This document shows, piece by piece, positions 9,001-16,685 of a stretch of 64,000 nt of DNA; the first letter of the stretch is position 1, and each line of letters opens with the position of its first letter. Origin of the DNA: Chitinophaga silvisoli (GTDB lineage Bacteria > Bacteroidota > Bacteroidia > Chitinophagales > Chitinophagaceae); assembly GCF_003412465.1 (NCBI RefSeq), contig NZ_QTJV01000020.1:1-64000 (forward strand), in the 5' to 3' direction. The notes below the pieces were generated by a model that worked only from the letters and a program-made list of their open reading frames with translations, made no database searches and had not been told where the DNA came from. The position numbers and the translations under genes were made by a program.

Positions 9001-11187
9001 ACCTGCGAAAGTTCCCGGGTTTCCAATAACAGTATAATCCGTTGGTAATATATATTGATACATTGTTTTACCATTGGGCTTATTATTATTGTATTCGTAC
9101 CTGGTTACATAATTATACACAACATTTGCTCCCTGAAAGTTGACCGTGGGATAATATGACTGCCCTATAAAAGTGTACCTGTATCCTTCAACTGCAATAC
9201 ATTCTCCTGTTCCCCGAAATCTGTTTCTTTGTGTAATGACACCAATATAATTTTTGTTCTTAATTTCATCCGAAGCAGTAATTAAATAGCCGCCGTCATT
9301 TTCTGAAGCGCCATATTTATATACGTCTCTTTTCTGAAGCGTATTATCGTTGTTGTAAGATTCAATAGATTCAATCCTGATACCTCCACCTATTGAACTG
9401 GTTCCACGTTGGTTAAGAACCGACATACTTATATTCGCCATTATACTGGTAGTACTATAGTCATTGATATATAGATATAGCTGATAGGTATGGCTTGTAT
9501 CACATAAATATGAGGCCGTATATGATTTGGCGCTTGTATCATATTCATCTGCCTGAGCTGGCCAGTTTAATATCGGTTGAGCAGTACTGGTAGTGACATC
9601 ATATAAGTACACCAGTTGAGCATTGGTTTTCGAGTTTGGAGAGTGCCTGGATAATGTAATATTGATATCTATTGCATAATTCTTTTCAGTATTGTTGGGT
9701 GGTCTTACCTGAAAGTTTATACTAGTGTCCTTTATAATTTGTTGACTTGCACTCTTTCCTGCGAATGTTACATTTACCAGGTTAGTAGTGGCTGAATAAG
9801 TTGTAACATCATAAAATTTTGAGATCCCAAAGTTATATTTTGTATAACCTCCTGTAGGGTAAATGACTTTATTAAGCGTTCCCGCCAAAATTGCGGTTTC
9901 AGAAGGATTTCTGTCTGCCATCCCGAGGTTACCATAAGGTTGTAAATTTTCCACCTCAGGAAGCGCTGCAGGCAGTAAGGTACCTTGACTGGCCTTACCA
10001 TTATAATACCCCCACCAATCTACTCCGTCAGAAGAAATATTGGGCAGTTTTGTACTATCATATTCAAAGCTATAACGTTCTGGTTGCTGCCCTGCCACGT
10101 CTTCTTTTGTAAAAGAAAGCAGTTTTAATCTATAATCTCCAAATGATGGGTAGCTATTACCCGTGAAGAAGTAATCATATGCCAGGGTTACTTTCTTTAC
10201 ACGCTGGTAAGTATCATTGTCCTTACTATATACTACTACACTGTCCAGTGCATTATTTCCATAATCTATCCGGACAGTATTGGCAAAGAATTTCACTTTT
10301 CCCTGGCGAAAGGTAATTTCAGATAATTTTGGTGTATAACTATATGAATAAGAATATGACTTTACCGGATCGTCCGGCATCCAATTGGCTTCATCGGCAT
10401 CAGAAGTATTCATATGGTAGGATCTGGAATAAGAATGTACTTCGTCTGGTGATCTCTCGGCCGAAGTGCCGGTTGCATATGTAAAGGTCACAGTATCCTT
10501 CGCATCGTTAGATATGATACTTGTCAGGTTCCAGCCTACAATATGCTGTTTTGTTCCCTGATTATCATTGAATGAATATAGTTTTTGTTCAAAGAAATAA
10601 CGGGTACCATCGTCATCAGTAACCTGGTAGTTATTACTACTGTTGCGTTGAATCCTGATCGCCTGATAGGGGGCTGTTACAAATTTCTTGTCCCTCCTTG
10701 AGTAAAAAAAACGACAGGACTTACCCGGAATGCTTAAATTGAAAAAATCAGGTTGCAGATCAAATGACGTACCCTCTTTTAAGGCTGCCATAGAAGTATA
10801 GTCACTCATTTTCTCAATGGTATCAATGTTATGAAAATGGTTGAACCAACCTCTTTCGGTTGTCTCATCTTCAATACCACGAATACTTCTTGAAATGCTT
10901 CCACCAGGCATACAGTTCCAGCCAAGGCCTACCCAGGTTGCCTTTTGTCCGACTTTTATACCGGAAGCGTGGTAGCTGAGAGCAATAGGCACCTTGATCT
11001 TTCCGGTGTTAATTTCATAAATCGGGTAGGCAATCTGTGGTACACCGGTGTACAGACTTACGGGTGTACTGGTGTATTTGAATAATTCTGCCTGATCAGC
11101 AGGGAGTGGAACAATTGGGTTGTCCTGTGCATCGGTTTGTAGCATAATAATGATACATAGACATAGGAACAAAAATACTTTTCTCAT
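6064..11187 (-). CDS. giant secreted protein with YD-like N-terminal region and DUF5977 repeats
   Basis: 1707 aa with a clear signal peptide (MRKVFLFLCLCIIIMLQTDAQ). The N-terminal ~1000 residues resemble the Bacteroidota RHS-companion proteins (opening PADQAELFKYTSTPVSLYTG, then YD-like beta-rich sequence). A jelly-roll-like stretch lies near nt 7840-8130. Then come four tandem DUF5977-type units with the pattern ISxxDANAxAxxxA...GQxYAN..GxC, ending near nt 7463, 7266, 7067 and 6871 (period about 198 nt), and a fifth, separated unit near nt 6370-6520. Each unit carries paired cysteines. The stop lies 4 nt before the preferred RHS start, so the two form an operon. The function of DUF5977 is not known; a surface-scaffold or adhesin role is inference. 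The 480 bp upstream should hold the operon promoter. Confidence 0.85.
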   Translation of the reverse strand: MRKVFLFLCLCIIIMLQTDAQDNPIVPLPADQAELFKYTSTPVSLYTGVPQIAYPIYEINTGKIKVPIALSYHASGIKVGQKATWVGLGWNCMPGGSISRSIRGIEDETTERGWFNHFHNIDTIEKMSDYTSMAALKEGTSFDLQPDFFNLSIPGKSCRFFYSRRDKKFVTAPYQAIRIQRNSSNNYQVTDDDGTRYFFEQKLYSFNDNQGTKQHIVGWNLTSIISNDAKDTVTFTYATGTSAERSPDEVHSYSRSYHMNTSDADEANWMPDDPVKSYSYSYSYTPKLSEITFRQGKVKFFANTVRIDYGNNALDSVVVYSKDNDTYQRVKKVTLAYDYFFTGNSYPSFGDYRLKLLSFTKEDVAGQQPERYSFEYDSTKLPNISSDGVDWWGYYNGKASQGTLLPAALPEVENLQPYGNLGMADRNPSETAILAGTLNKVIYPTGGYTKYNFGISKFYDVTTYSATTNLVNVTFAGKSASQQIIKDTSINFQVRPPNNTEKNYAIDINITLSRHSPNSKTNAQLVYLYDVTTSTAQPILNWPAQADEYDTSAKSYTASYLCDTSHTYQLYLYINDYSTTSIMANISMSVLNQRGTSSIGGGIRIESIESYNNDNTLQKRDVYKYGASENDGGYLITASDEIKNKNYIGVITQRNRFRGTGECIAVEGYRYTFIGQSYYPTVNFQGANVVYNYVTRYEYNNNKPNGKTMYQYILPTDYTVIGNPGTFAGKERIDNSLADDLLANEKIFRFNAADSTFDLIKWTYNSYGINNLSVDTGILMYDKIYYIDLCGNESGIYSFGYNYIPIKSGGRNLASTTVREYDDNGTIFENKVDYTYNDKNYPKTVTKLNSKSDTIVTKIYYPGEHSSSDGNASVLNSMVYRNMIRQPYWQGNYTNGNLLSYKHTLFGNSWGTNDSLIAPKIDSSWQLGNDNSLPANTIAYQSYGPYGNIRQIRDDRGITSAYTWTADGTYPVSQTAGAALNQVLYDGFEYINTWTGITRDAAIFHTGKYAGLINGANTYINPNWLYVSLLDATTFRFSGWIYSNGPSTTINLLSKSSATSTGYTNMANISSSETGKWVYIEKEYTVPAGTPYITISLTNNGSGKVWFDDIKLRPSASQMSTYTFDPLIGMTSKSDEGNHTLYYEFDGLNRLKLIRNKDRNILKMYCYNYAGEIDQCDGAVYYNDYQSKNFTKTCSSGSTSVVTYAVEAGRYASRISVADANAKALADITANGQSYANKMGDCSYYISEQLVDTFYSSKCTNGGISSPIEYRLAGGTDTSYISQDDANAKALAKFQSLGQAYADLKGYCVYYNTAQSGRFQKTNCTDSRSEGSWITATIPANSYSSLVSLDSANAIAKAALKDSGTAQANRSGICYYFSDQQQVTKARACDSGYVGTNVTYVVAARHDSTMISKDTANAMALRYANANAQSYANTNGTCQTCNLLFSKKSGSGNLNPFSITVTNSTTGIVVYQKNFSPLTDEVLKACAVIPTGATYTVTIASTSQVYVTINNTTKTITANGSQTWTAVSPTINVVLSTVAPTVYSSAASSGSYTKTNCAGDSTGVGYIYTLAAGLYTSTISQADANAQAQAYANQQGPIAANQYGYCIPSGKNFGVVVKRGATDPGTLSIVATNNSTSAKAVATTAKTVWPYYTTVATGVTYTITMQMITGTGSCTASINGVEKTFTASTVATFTGISPTTFILVWKN
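6350..7620 (-). repeat. DUF5977 coding repeats
   Basis: Four adjacent ~66-residue units plus one distal unit within the 1707-aa gene. The conserved core is DANAxALA...QxYANxxGxC. Unit ends, judged from the conserved G-x-C, fall near 7463, 7266, 7067, 6871 and 6370. The spacing of the first four is nearly constant at 196-199 nt. Units differ at many codons, so this is an old protein repeat and not a recent DNA duplication. Confidence 0.75.
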
Positions 11188-11625
11188 TTAATGTTGGTAT
11201 TGTTATAGGGAATGGGTCAGGATGATAGATTGGCATCACAGAACCAATGGTTTACGAATCGATTGCTTTATATTTTCATGACAATACAGAAAGTGAAATG
11301 GTACCCGGGTAAAGGTTGGGTTTGGTTGGTAAAAGTATATTTAGTTAAAGGATAATGGTATAACACTGTTGTGCTATAAATGAATGATTAGTGTGTAAAG
11401 GCAAATATCACAAGGTGAAAGTTGGATATATTACCTGTGCGAAAGATCATTGTTCAAGTGCTCCTTATGTGGTGGAAGAGGGGAGAAGAAGGAATGCGCC
11501 ATCAAGTGAGTTGAATCGGTTTAATGTAAATAGAAGAATGAAATATGGTCGACCGGTAACAGTGATCTTTAGCACCATATTTAAAAACTTATTTACAAAA
11601 GTGTTTTTTATATTCAAATTATTCT
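11188..11625. other. non-coding region upstream of the RHS operon and tRNA-His
   Basis: About 440 bp between the start of the 1707-aa gene (minus) and the tRNA-His promoter (plus). A 99-codon frame at 11391-11690 runs into the tRNA and shows no protein-like character, so I discard it. No clear -7/-33 pair facing the RHS operon was found by eye. I see no repeat or riboswitch fold. Confidence 0.5.
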
Positions 11626-11633
11626 TACTTTTG
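11626..11633 (+). promoter_or_regulatory. -7 element of the tRNA-His promoter
   Basis: TACTTTTG matches the Bacteroidota -7 consensus TAnnTTTG. It lies 33 bp before the tRNA, giving a leader of roughly 25-30 nt. The expected -33 position (about 11603) is T-rich but not an exact TTTG. Confidence 0.6.
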
Positions 11634-11666
11634 CGCCCCGCACGGTTAGAAACAGTGCATTCAAAC

Positions 11667-11741
11667 GGTGGTTGTAGCTCAGTTGGTTAGAGCACCAGAT
11701 TGTGGTTCTGGGGGTCGTGGGTTCGAACCCCATCATCCACC
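11667..11741 (+). tRNA. tRNA-His (GUG)
   Basis: A full cloverleaf can be drawn. Acceptor GTGGTTG pairs with CATCCAC, the D stem is GCTC/GAGC, the anticodon stem CCAGA/TCTGG encloses the loop TTGTGGT with anticodon GTG, and the T arm is GTGGG-TTCGAAC-CCCAT. The histidine identity pair G-1 (11667) and C73 (11741) is encoded. CCA is not encoded. One U5-U68 mismatch sits in the acceptor stem. The gene is followed by a good terminator. Confidence 0.97.
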
Positions 11742-11749
11742 CACTTTAC

Positions 11750-11787
11750 AAAAGGACTTCCTGAAAAAGGAGTCCTTTTTTGTTTTT
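11750..11787 (+). terminator. intrinsic terminator of tRNA-His
   Basis: Stem AAAAGGACT (11750-11758) with AGTCCTTTT (11771-11779), followed by a T-rich tail (TTTTTTGTTTTT). Confidence 0.85.
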
Positions 11788-11929
11788 AAATAAATCTGTT
11801 CATCAATCCCTCCCTTCGAAAATTTCCGACATTTCGCAAAATCCCCTACCAATTACCCCCTAAACTCTTGATTCTGAATTTCATTCAAAACAGGCACCAT
11901 ATTCACCCTACTCCAGGCAAACAATTCCA

Positions 11930-12568
11930 ATGAACACTTCCAAACTATTCTTCCTCCCGCATGCTCACCACACCATTTATAAAGACACCCATCATTTTTT
12001 CCAGGCCCTCACCACCTCCACAAACCACCACCTCACACCAGACGAAAAATACCAGATCATAGACAACCTCCAGCCCCACACCCTCCGCAAACGCCAGTAT
12101 TTTGTACAGGAAGGCGACATATGCCGCCGGCTCGGTTTTATTATTCAAGGTGCCGTACGCACCTATGCCGTCAACCAGAAAGGCCAGGAAACCATCCTAT
12201 ATTTCAACACCGAAAACCACTGGTTAGGTGACCTGGAAAGCTTCCGTACAAGGCAGCCATCCAGGTATCATATCGAAGCACTGGAACATACCGAATTATT
12301 AACCGCCACCCACCAGCAAATCACCACTTTATCCATCGCTATCCCCGCATTCCGCCAGTTCCTCGAGCACGAATACTATTCGCGGCTGGCCTTCAACCAA
12401 TGCCGGGTGCACATGGCCCTTAGTATGAATGCCGAAGAAAGATACCTCGACCTGCTAAAAAATCAACCTGAATATGCAACCCGCTTCTCCCAGAACACCC
12501 TTGCCAGCTACCTGGGTATCAAACCCGAAACCCTGAGCCGCATCAGGAAAAACTGGCAGGGACGATAA
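11930..12568 (+). CDS. CRP/FNR-family transcriptional regulator
   Basis: 212 aa. An N-terminal cyclic-nucleotide-binding-like beta barrel (about 30-145, with VQEGDICRRLGFIIQGAVR) is followed by a dimerisation helix and a C-terminal winged helix. The recognition helix reads KPETLSRIRK. Its E-x-x-S-R pattern is the one FNR uses to read TTGA half-sites, so the TTGAT-N4-(A/G)TCAA operators at 15533 and 18982 are plausible targets. It has only two cysteines and no N-terminal Cys cluster, so it is not an oxygen-sensing Fe-S FNR. The ligand is unknown, and many Bacteroidota members of this family do not bind cAMP. It is transcribed alone and the ATG at 11930 fits the domain start. Confidence 0.9.
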   Translation: MNTSKLFFLPHAHHTIYKDTHHFFQALTTSTNHHLTPDEKYQIIDNLQPHTLRKRQYFVQEGDICRRLGFIIQGAVRTYAVNQKGQETILYFNTENHWLGDLESFRTRQPSRYHIEALEHTELLTATHQQITTLSIAIPAFRQFLEHEYYSRLAFNQCRVHMALSMNAEERYLDLLKNQPEYATRFSQNTLASYLGIKPETLSRIRKNWQGR

Positions 12569-12590
12569 TCACCATTTCGAAAATAACCTC

Positions 12591-12977
12591 TTATCTGATC
12601 GCCACACCCATTTCAAAAAGACCGATCACCTGCACATCATTGATCAATAAAAAACAAAAATGATGATCCGGGGAAATACTTACCACATTGCCTAATATAC
12701 TGGCACCTTCTTCCAGGAGTTGTGCCATAGCAGCCTTCAGGTTACTAACCCTGTAACCAATCACAATATCCCCGTGTAAAAATAAATAAGGTGGATAGCT
12801 GGCACCTGGTCCGTACAGTTCAATTATAGCGCCATCCGGCAATTTGTAGGCAACAAGCCCTGTGTCAACCAGGAGCTTTTTTGCCTGCAACAAATTTTCA
12901 AACAATAATGGCAAACCAGCAAATGTATTCCAACTTACTTTTATTAAAATTGTTTTGATACCTAAATAATGCTTCAT
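12591..12977 (-). CDS. VOC (glyoxalase/bleomycin-resistance fold) family protein
   Basis: 128 aa. The repeated beta-alpha-beta-beta-beta pattern is visible: an N-terminal half ending at IIELYGPG, and a C-terminal half with IVIGYRVSNLKAAMAQLLEEGASILG and a late beta strand VQVIGLFEM. The candidate metal ligand Glu in IIELYG is present; the others are not obvious. The substrate cannot be predicted. It is convergent with the CRP-family gene (stops 23 nt apart) and 104 bp beyond the sigma-54 regulator stop. It may join that regulator's transcript, since both read on the minus strand. Confidence 0.8.
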   Translation of the reverse strand: MKHYLGIKTILIKVSWNTFAGLPLLFENLLQAKKLLVDTGLVAYKLPDGAIIELYGPGASYPPYLFLHGDIVIGYRVSNLKAAMAQLLEEGASILGNVVSISPDHHFCFLLINDVQVIGLFEMGVAIR

Positions 12978-13080
12978 GAATCAAAGTTCCGATAGTAACA
13001 ACAGGTAAGCATTGACATATCATAAATTCAGAATTGACCTCTACTCAGTATGGTTAAGAACCTGCAACTTGTTCTGTTGC

Positions 13081-15006
13081 TCAATGCCTGAAATACAGGT
13101 CCTTTGTAATACCCAGTTTTTTGATACGCGAGGTGAGCGTGCTGGGAGGAAGTCCCAGGATCTCCGCTGCACCGCCGGTGCCAGATACTTTACCATTACA
13201 TTTCCTGAGCACAGCAATTATATGTGCTGCCTCTTTATGCGAAAGTGTTTGATCTGCACCGGCATCTGCCAGCATCTTATTTTTCAGTTCAGGCAAATCT
13301 GCTTTACTGATCACCGGTTTCCGGCACCTGATCACGATGCGTTCTATCAAATTTTCCAGCTCCCGGATATTTCCCGGCCATTGGTAAGTCTGCAGTGTAC
13401 GAAGCGCTTCCGTACTCAAAGCAGGTGCCGGTAAGCGTCCCATTCGTGCAGCACTCTGTTCCAGGAATGCCTTGCTGAGAATAGGTATATCCTCTTTTCT
13501 GTCACGTAACGGCGGTAAGGTCACCGGGTATATATTCAGGCGGAAGAACAGGTCCAGCCGAAACCGACCTTCTGCTACTTCCTCTTCCAGGTGTTTGTTG
13601 GTCGCAGCAAGCACACGCACATCCACTTTCACAAGCTTATTGCCGCCCACATATTCCAGCTCTCTTTCCTGCAGCACGCGCAACAGCTTTGCCTGCAAGG
13701 GCAACGGCATCTCACCGATTTCATCCAGGAAAAGTGTGCCCCCATTAGCCAGTTCAAATTTGCCTGTTCGCTTATCAATAGCACCTGTAAAAGCACCCTT
13801 CTCATGACCGAACAATTCCGATTCAATCAACTCCGCCGGCAGTGTGGCACAGTTCACCACTACAAACGGATGATGTCGTCTTGAAGACAGCTGGTGAATA
13901 CTTCTGGCCACCAGCTCTTTGCCGGTACCACTCTCGCCGAGAATAAGTACAGATACCGGTGTGTTGGCCACCGTCTCTATATCGTCAAGCACCCGTAACA
14001 GGGCAGGACTCTTACCCAGCATGCCTTCCAGGTGCTTCGGTGCCACTTGCTGTGATGGCATTGCCTGTTTTTTGTTGGTAGTAGCAAAGCTGCTGTCTGC
14101 TACCTGGATCTTATTGAATAATGCCGTCAGATCTTTTTGTGTGTCTGCAAGCAGTGACAGGTGTGATGATTTGTATATATCCGCTTGCTTATGATACAGC
14201 GCAAGCTGTACATGGATCTTGCCCGGTGAAAGACAAAAATGCAAACAGGAATTAATATCAAATCGCTGATGTAGCAAACGTTCCAGCCCTTCATTTTCGG
14301 TTAGGCGACTGAACGCAGTGTGGTTATAAATATCACCGGCTACCTTGCATGTCAACATAGATTGCCGCCGTAGCGACCTTCCTTTCCCAATCATCGAAGC
14401 CAGTTCCTCTTTGCCGATTAACTGGTATTCATGAAAGCCGGTCCTTACAAAACTTTTGCTTTTCGTCAGGTGCGTGCCGGGATACAGGAATTCATAGCAC
14501 ATAAAATCGAAGGGCACCAGTGATTGAAAAATACCTGGCATCAGTGCCAGCATTTGCTCCAGTGGAAGATCGCCACTTATAAGTTGTTGTAATTGTTGAT
14601 GCACCGACAGCTTCCTTTGGGATGCCAGCTCCTGGTGCTGTACATGTTTGCTGCGGGCAATGTCCAGCATCATCAGCAGGTCTCTCTCCCTTACCGGCTT
14701 TACAAGAAAACCGTCTGGCTGGGTTTGTTTGGCTATTTCCAGGATATGCTGATCAGTACTGGCAGAAATGTATATAAAACCAACACCCTGCTCTGTCAGG
14801 AACCCTGCCAGATCAGTACCCATCGCATTGTCCTGTAGCAGGATGTCCAGCAGCACCCAGGATGGCCGATATTTTAACACAGCCTCCCTGGCATCTTCCA
14901 GTGTATCTGCAATTGCACAGACCTTATGACCTGCCTGTTCCAATAAAAGCCGCAGATCATTGGCCAGTATATATTCATCTTCTACAATTAACACATGCTC
15001 TTTCAT
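13081..15006 (-). CDS. sigma-54-dependent NtrC-type response regulator
   Basis: 641 aa. The receiver domain spans 1-125 with acceptor Asp54 and Lys103. A GAF-like or linker region spans about 145-300. The AAA+ domain starts near 328 with Walker A GESGTGKE (357-364), the sigma-54 contact motif GAFTGA (404-409) and Walker B GGTLFLDE (422-429). A Fis-type helix-turn-helix lies near the C-terminus (AEILGLPPSTLTSRIKKLG). All catalytic motifs are intact, so it should be a phosphorylation-controlled activator of sigma-54 promoters. The likely partner is the TPR histidine kinase at 16686-18950. The NTF2-like gene lies between this gene and the divergent cluster. I found no convincing -24/-12 site nearby. 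Confidence 0.95.
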   Translation of the reverse strand: MKEHVLIVEDEYILANDLRLLLEQAGHKVCAIADTLEDAREAVLKYRPSWVLLDILLQDNAMGTDLAGFLTEQGVGFIYISASTDQHILEIAKQTQPDGFLVKPVRERDLLMMLDIARSKHVQHQELASQRKLSVHQQLQQLISGDLPLEQMLALMPGIFQSLVPFDFMCYEFLYPGTHLTKSKSFVRTGFHEYQLIGKEELASMIGKGRSLRRQSMLTCKVAGDIYNHTAFSRLTENEGLERLLHQRFDINSCLHFCLSPGKIHVQLALYHKQADIYKSSHLSLLADTQKDLTALFNKIQVADSSFATTNKKQAMPSQQVAPKHLEGMLGKSPALLRVLDDIETVANTPVSVLILGESGTGKELVARSIHQLSSRRHHPFVVVNCATLPAELIESELFGHEKGAFTGAIDKRTGKFELANGGTLFLDEIGEMPLPLQAKLLRVLQERELEYVGGNKLVKVDVRVLAATNKHLEEEVAEGRFRLDLFFRLNIYPVTLPPLRDRKEDIPILSKAFLEQSAARMGRLPAPALSTEALRTLQTYQWPGNIRELENLIERIVIRCRKPVISKADLPELKNKMLADAGADQTLSHKEAAHIIAVLRKCNGKVSGTGGAAEILGLPPSTLTSRIKKLGITKDLYFRH

Positions 15007-15104
15007 ACCCTGTTTTTCAGGTATTGAATTTTTCTAAATGAAAATCAAATACCATTTTTCCTTATGATAGTTCTCCCTGTAAAATATATATGACTTTGAA
15101 AAAG

Positions 15105-15461
15105 CTACCTTCCGTCTATAAAAATCAGCAGGCGGCGGATCTTACCGTTTTCCAGCACAAATACATCTTCACCGGTTTCCTGGGCCGGCATATCAGCAGT
15201 GCCATACTGCCAGAAAAGGCGCGCTACCTGGTGATGCCCTTCAATGGGTTGACGCAGTCTGAATTTCCTTTCGGGAAATTTGGCTTGCAGGTTGGTAATC
15301 AGGTACTGCAGTTCGCTATGGCCATGTGCTACAAAATGCGGATCTATAATTTCCACATCTTCTGCATAGACCTCCGCTATGAGGGCAGCTCTTTTGGCAG
15401 CATCTCTTTCACTCCAGATAGAGAAGTGCTTTTCTATAAGGTTTTGATCCTGTAATTCCAT
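15105..15461 (-). CDS. NTF2-like (SnoaL-type) protein
   Basis: The frame is open to 15533, but the ATG at 15461 begins the fold (MELQDQNLIEKHFSIW) and lies 18 nt after a -7 element, so I start there (118 aa). The cone-shaped NTF2 pattern is clear: an N-terminal helix, YAEDVEIIDPHFVAHG, NLQAKFPERKF, HHQVARLFWQYG and a final strand with ENGKIRRLLIFID. It is visibly paralogous to the C-terminal half of the VOC-NTF2 fusion at 19720-20703 (shared IW...DAA.R, Y..DV...DP..V..G, NLQ..P, RLFW.YG). It is driven by the left arm of a symmetric divergent promoter. Reaction unknown; such proteins can be enzymes or small-ligand binders. Confidence 0.85.
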   Translation of the reverse strand: MELQDQNLIEKHFSIWSERDAAKRAALIAEVYAEDVEIIDPHFVAHGHSELQYLITNLQAKFPERKFRLRQPIEGHHQVARLFWQYGTADMPAQETGEDVFVLENGKIRRLLIFIDGR

Positions 15462-15479
15462 AGTATGTTTTTTACTGTA

Positions 15480-15510
15480 CAAAGGTTTTAATTGCATCAC
15501 AAAAGCCAAT
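15480..15510 (-). promoter_or_regulatory. leftward promoter of the NTF2-like gene
   Basis: Read on the minus strand: -33 ATTG (15510-15507), a 19-nt spacer, -7 AACCTTTG (15487-15480; one mismatch to TAnnTTTG). It is the mirror image, about 15539.5, of the rightward promoter at 15569-15599. Confidence 0.65.
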
Positions 15511-15573
15511 TGACAAATGGTAGAAAATTCCATTGATAAATGTCAAGACTTTTTTTTGGCATTTGTCATTTGG
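15506..15573. promoter_or_regulatory. CRP/FNR-type operator inside a 68-bp dyad, divergent control region
   Basis: The inner box TTGATAAATGTCAA (15533-15546) fits the CRP/FNR-like pattern TTGAT-N4-ATCAA with one mismatch. It sits exactly at the centre of a larger inverted repeat: CCAATTGACAAATG (15506-15519) against CATTTGTCATTTGG (15560-15573), 13 of 14 positions paired. The centre, 15539.5, is 52.5 bp from the -7 element of both divergent promoters. That corresponds to about -62, the usual class I activator position. Confidence 0.7.
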
Positions 15574-15599
15574 GCGGCGTACAGTGCAGGGTAGCTTTG
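15569..15599 (+). promoter_or_regulatory. rightward promoter of the outer-membrane transporter gene
   Basis: -33 TTTG (15569-15572), a 19-nt spacer, -7 TAGCTTTG (15592-15599): an exact match to the Bacteroidota TTTG-N19-TAnnTTTG promoter. Only 4 nt separate the -7 element from the ATG at 15604, so the mRNA would be leaderless or nearly so, or the true start is downstream. Confidence 0.75.
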
Positions 15600-15603
15600 T
15601 GGT

Positions 15604-16554
15604 ATGAAAGCACTCAACATCTTCACCTCCATAGGGTTTCTTTTTACCTTCATGCTTGTGATTCCTGGTCACATTTTTGCGCAAGATCCCACGCTTCCGC
15701 CTACCAATCTTGGACTTGCCAATATCTTTGATGGCATTGCCGGCAAACCCGGATTCTTGTACCAAAGCTATGTGCAGGTCTTCCAGACCAGGGCTATTTA
15801 TGACCAGCATGGAAATAAGGCAGCTACCTCGCTGAAAGTAAATTCAGTCGCCACGCTGCACCAGCTGATCTATCTTTCTAAAGTCAGGGTACTCAGTGGT
15901 AACATAGGTTTTACGGTCATTCTTCCTGTCGCCCAGGTAAGCGCTTCCAATACAGGTGGAGCAGCACCTTCGGCAAATCCCAGGGCCTGGGGAGATCCCA
16001 TTTTGGGTACAGCAGTGCAGTGGTCAGATAAAAGACTTTTTGGTAAACCATTTTCTCACCGCACAGAACTGGATGTCAGTCTGCCGCTGGGAGCTTACAA
16101 TACTGCTTATGCTATTAATCCTTCTGCACATCTTTTTTCCTTTGGGCTCTATCATACCTTTACGTTGATGCTGAATCAGCAGTTCAGTATCAGTGCACGT
16201 AACCAGGTCAATTATAATACCCATATTATCGGCACCAAAGCACAACCAGGCAGCTTCTACAATGGCAATCTTTCTGTAGATTATGCGATTCTTCCTTCAC
16301 TCAGGATAGAAGTAGCCACCTATTTGCTGGCGCAATTCAACCAGGATCGTTTCGATGGTCATAGTGATTACTATGCTACGCAATACGGTATTACCAATAC
16401 CAGGGAGCGTGTGCTGGGCTATGGACCGGGACTGGCCTATTTCCTTCCTCGCGGTGGATTGATTGAAGCAAAAGGATTTCTGGAGACAGCAGTACGAAAC
16501 CGGCCTGCCGGATGGAGGCCTACCCTGCGCGTGGCAATTCCGCTTGGTAAGTAA
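15604..16554 (+). CDS. outer-membrane transporter of the SphA / phenol-degradation (MetA) family
   Basis: 316 aa with signal peptide (MKALNIFTSIGFLFTFMLVIPGHIFAQ). The rest is a run of amphipathic beta strands ending in an aromatic/basic C-terminus (RVAIPLGK), as expected for a small beta barrel. The sequence style (GFTVILPVAQVSA..., ELDVSLPLGAYN, LSVDYAILPSLRIEVATYLL) is that of the family first noted in meta-cleavage aromatic degradation clusters. A role in passage of hydrophobic or aromatic compounds is inferred. It is transcribed from an exact promoter under the CRP/FNR-type operator and ended by the terminator at 16578. Confidence 0.8.
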   Translation: MKALNIFTSIGFLFTFMLVIPGHIFAQDPTLPPTNLGLANIFDGIAGKPGFLYQSYVQVFQTRAIYDQHGNKAATSLKVNSVATLHQLIYLSKVRVLSGNIGFTVILPVAQVSASNTGGAAPSANPRAWGDPILGTAVQWSDKRLFGKPFSHRTELDVSLPLGAYNTAYAINPSAHLFSFGLYHTFTLMLNQQFSISARNQVNYNTHIIGTKAQPGSFYNGNLSVDYAILPSLRIEVATYLLAQFNQDRFDGHSDYYATQYGITNTRERVLGYGPGLAYFLPRGGLIEAKGFLETAVRNRPAGWRPTLRVAIPLGK

Positions 16555-16577
16555 GATGCATCTTCTTATAATGTTTG

Positions 16578-16604
16578 CCCCGCCCACTATGGCGGGGTTT
16601 TTTA
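16578..16604 (+). terminator. intrinsic terminator
   Basis: Stem CCCCGCC (16578-16584) with GGCGGGG (16591-16597), loop CACTAT, then TTTTTTT. It ends the transporter transcript. Confidence 0.9.
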
Positions 16605-16685
16605 TTAGTAACAGTGAACGTTCTTATTATAGTCACACTATATAATAAGCAGCCCATTTGAAAAGTGAATAGTTACCTCACCTTT

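Noticed and set aside
11391..11690. 99-aa frame upstream of tRNA-His
   Set aside because: It runs into the tRNA gene, lacks protein-like composition and has no promoter of its own.
11930..12568. True FNR (oxygen-sensing Fe-S) orthologue
   Set aside because: Only two cysteines and no N-terminal Cys cluster; only the DNA-reading helix resembles FNR.
15550..15575. Sigma-54 promoter (TGGCAT...TTTGG) at the divergent region
   Set aside because: The GG and second G/C element are not at the required spacing, and an exact TTTG-N19-TAnnTTTG promoter explains the region.
16665..16685. GTG start for the TPR kinase
   Set aside because: The ATG at 16686 gives a normal signal peptide, and the GTG extension adds nothing conserved.
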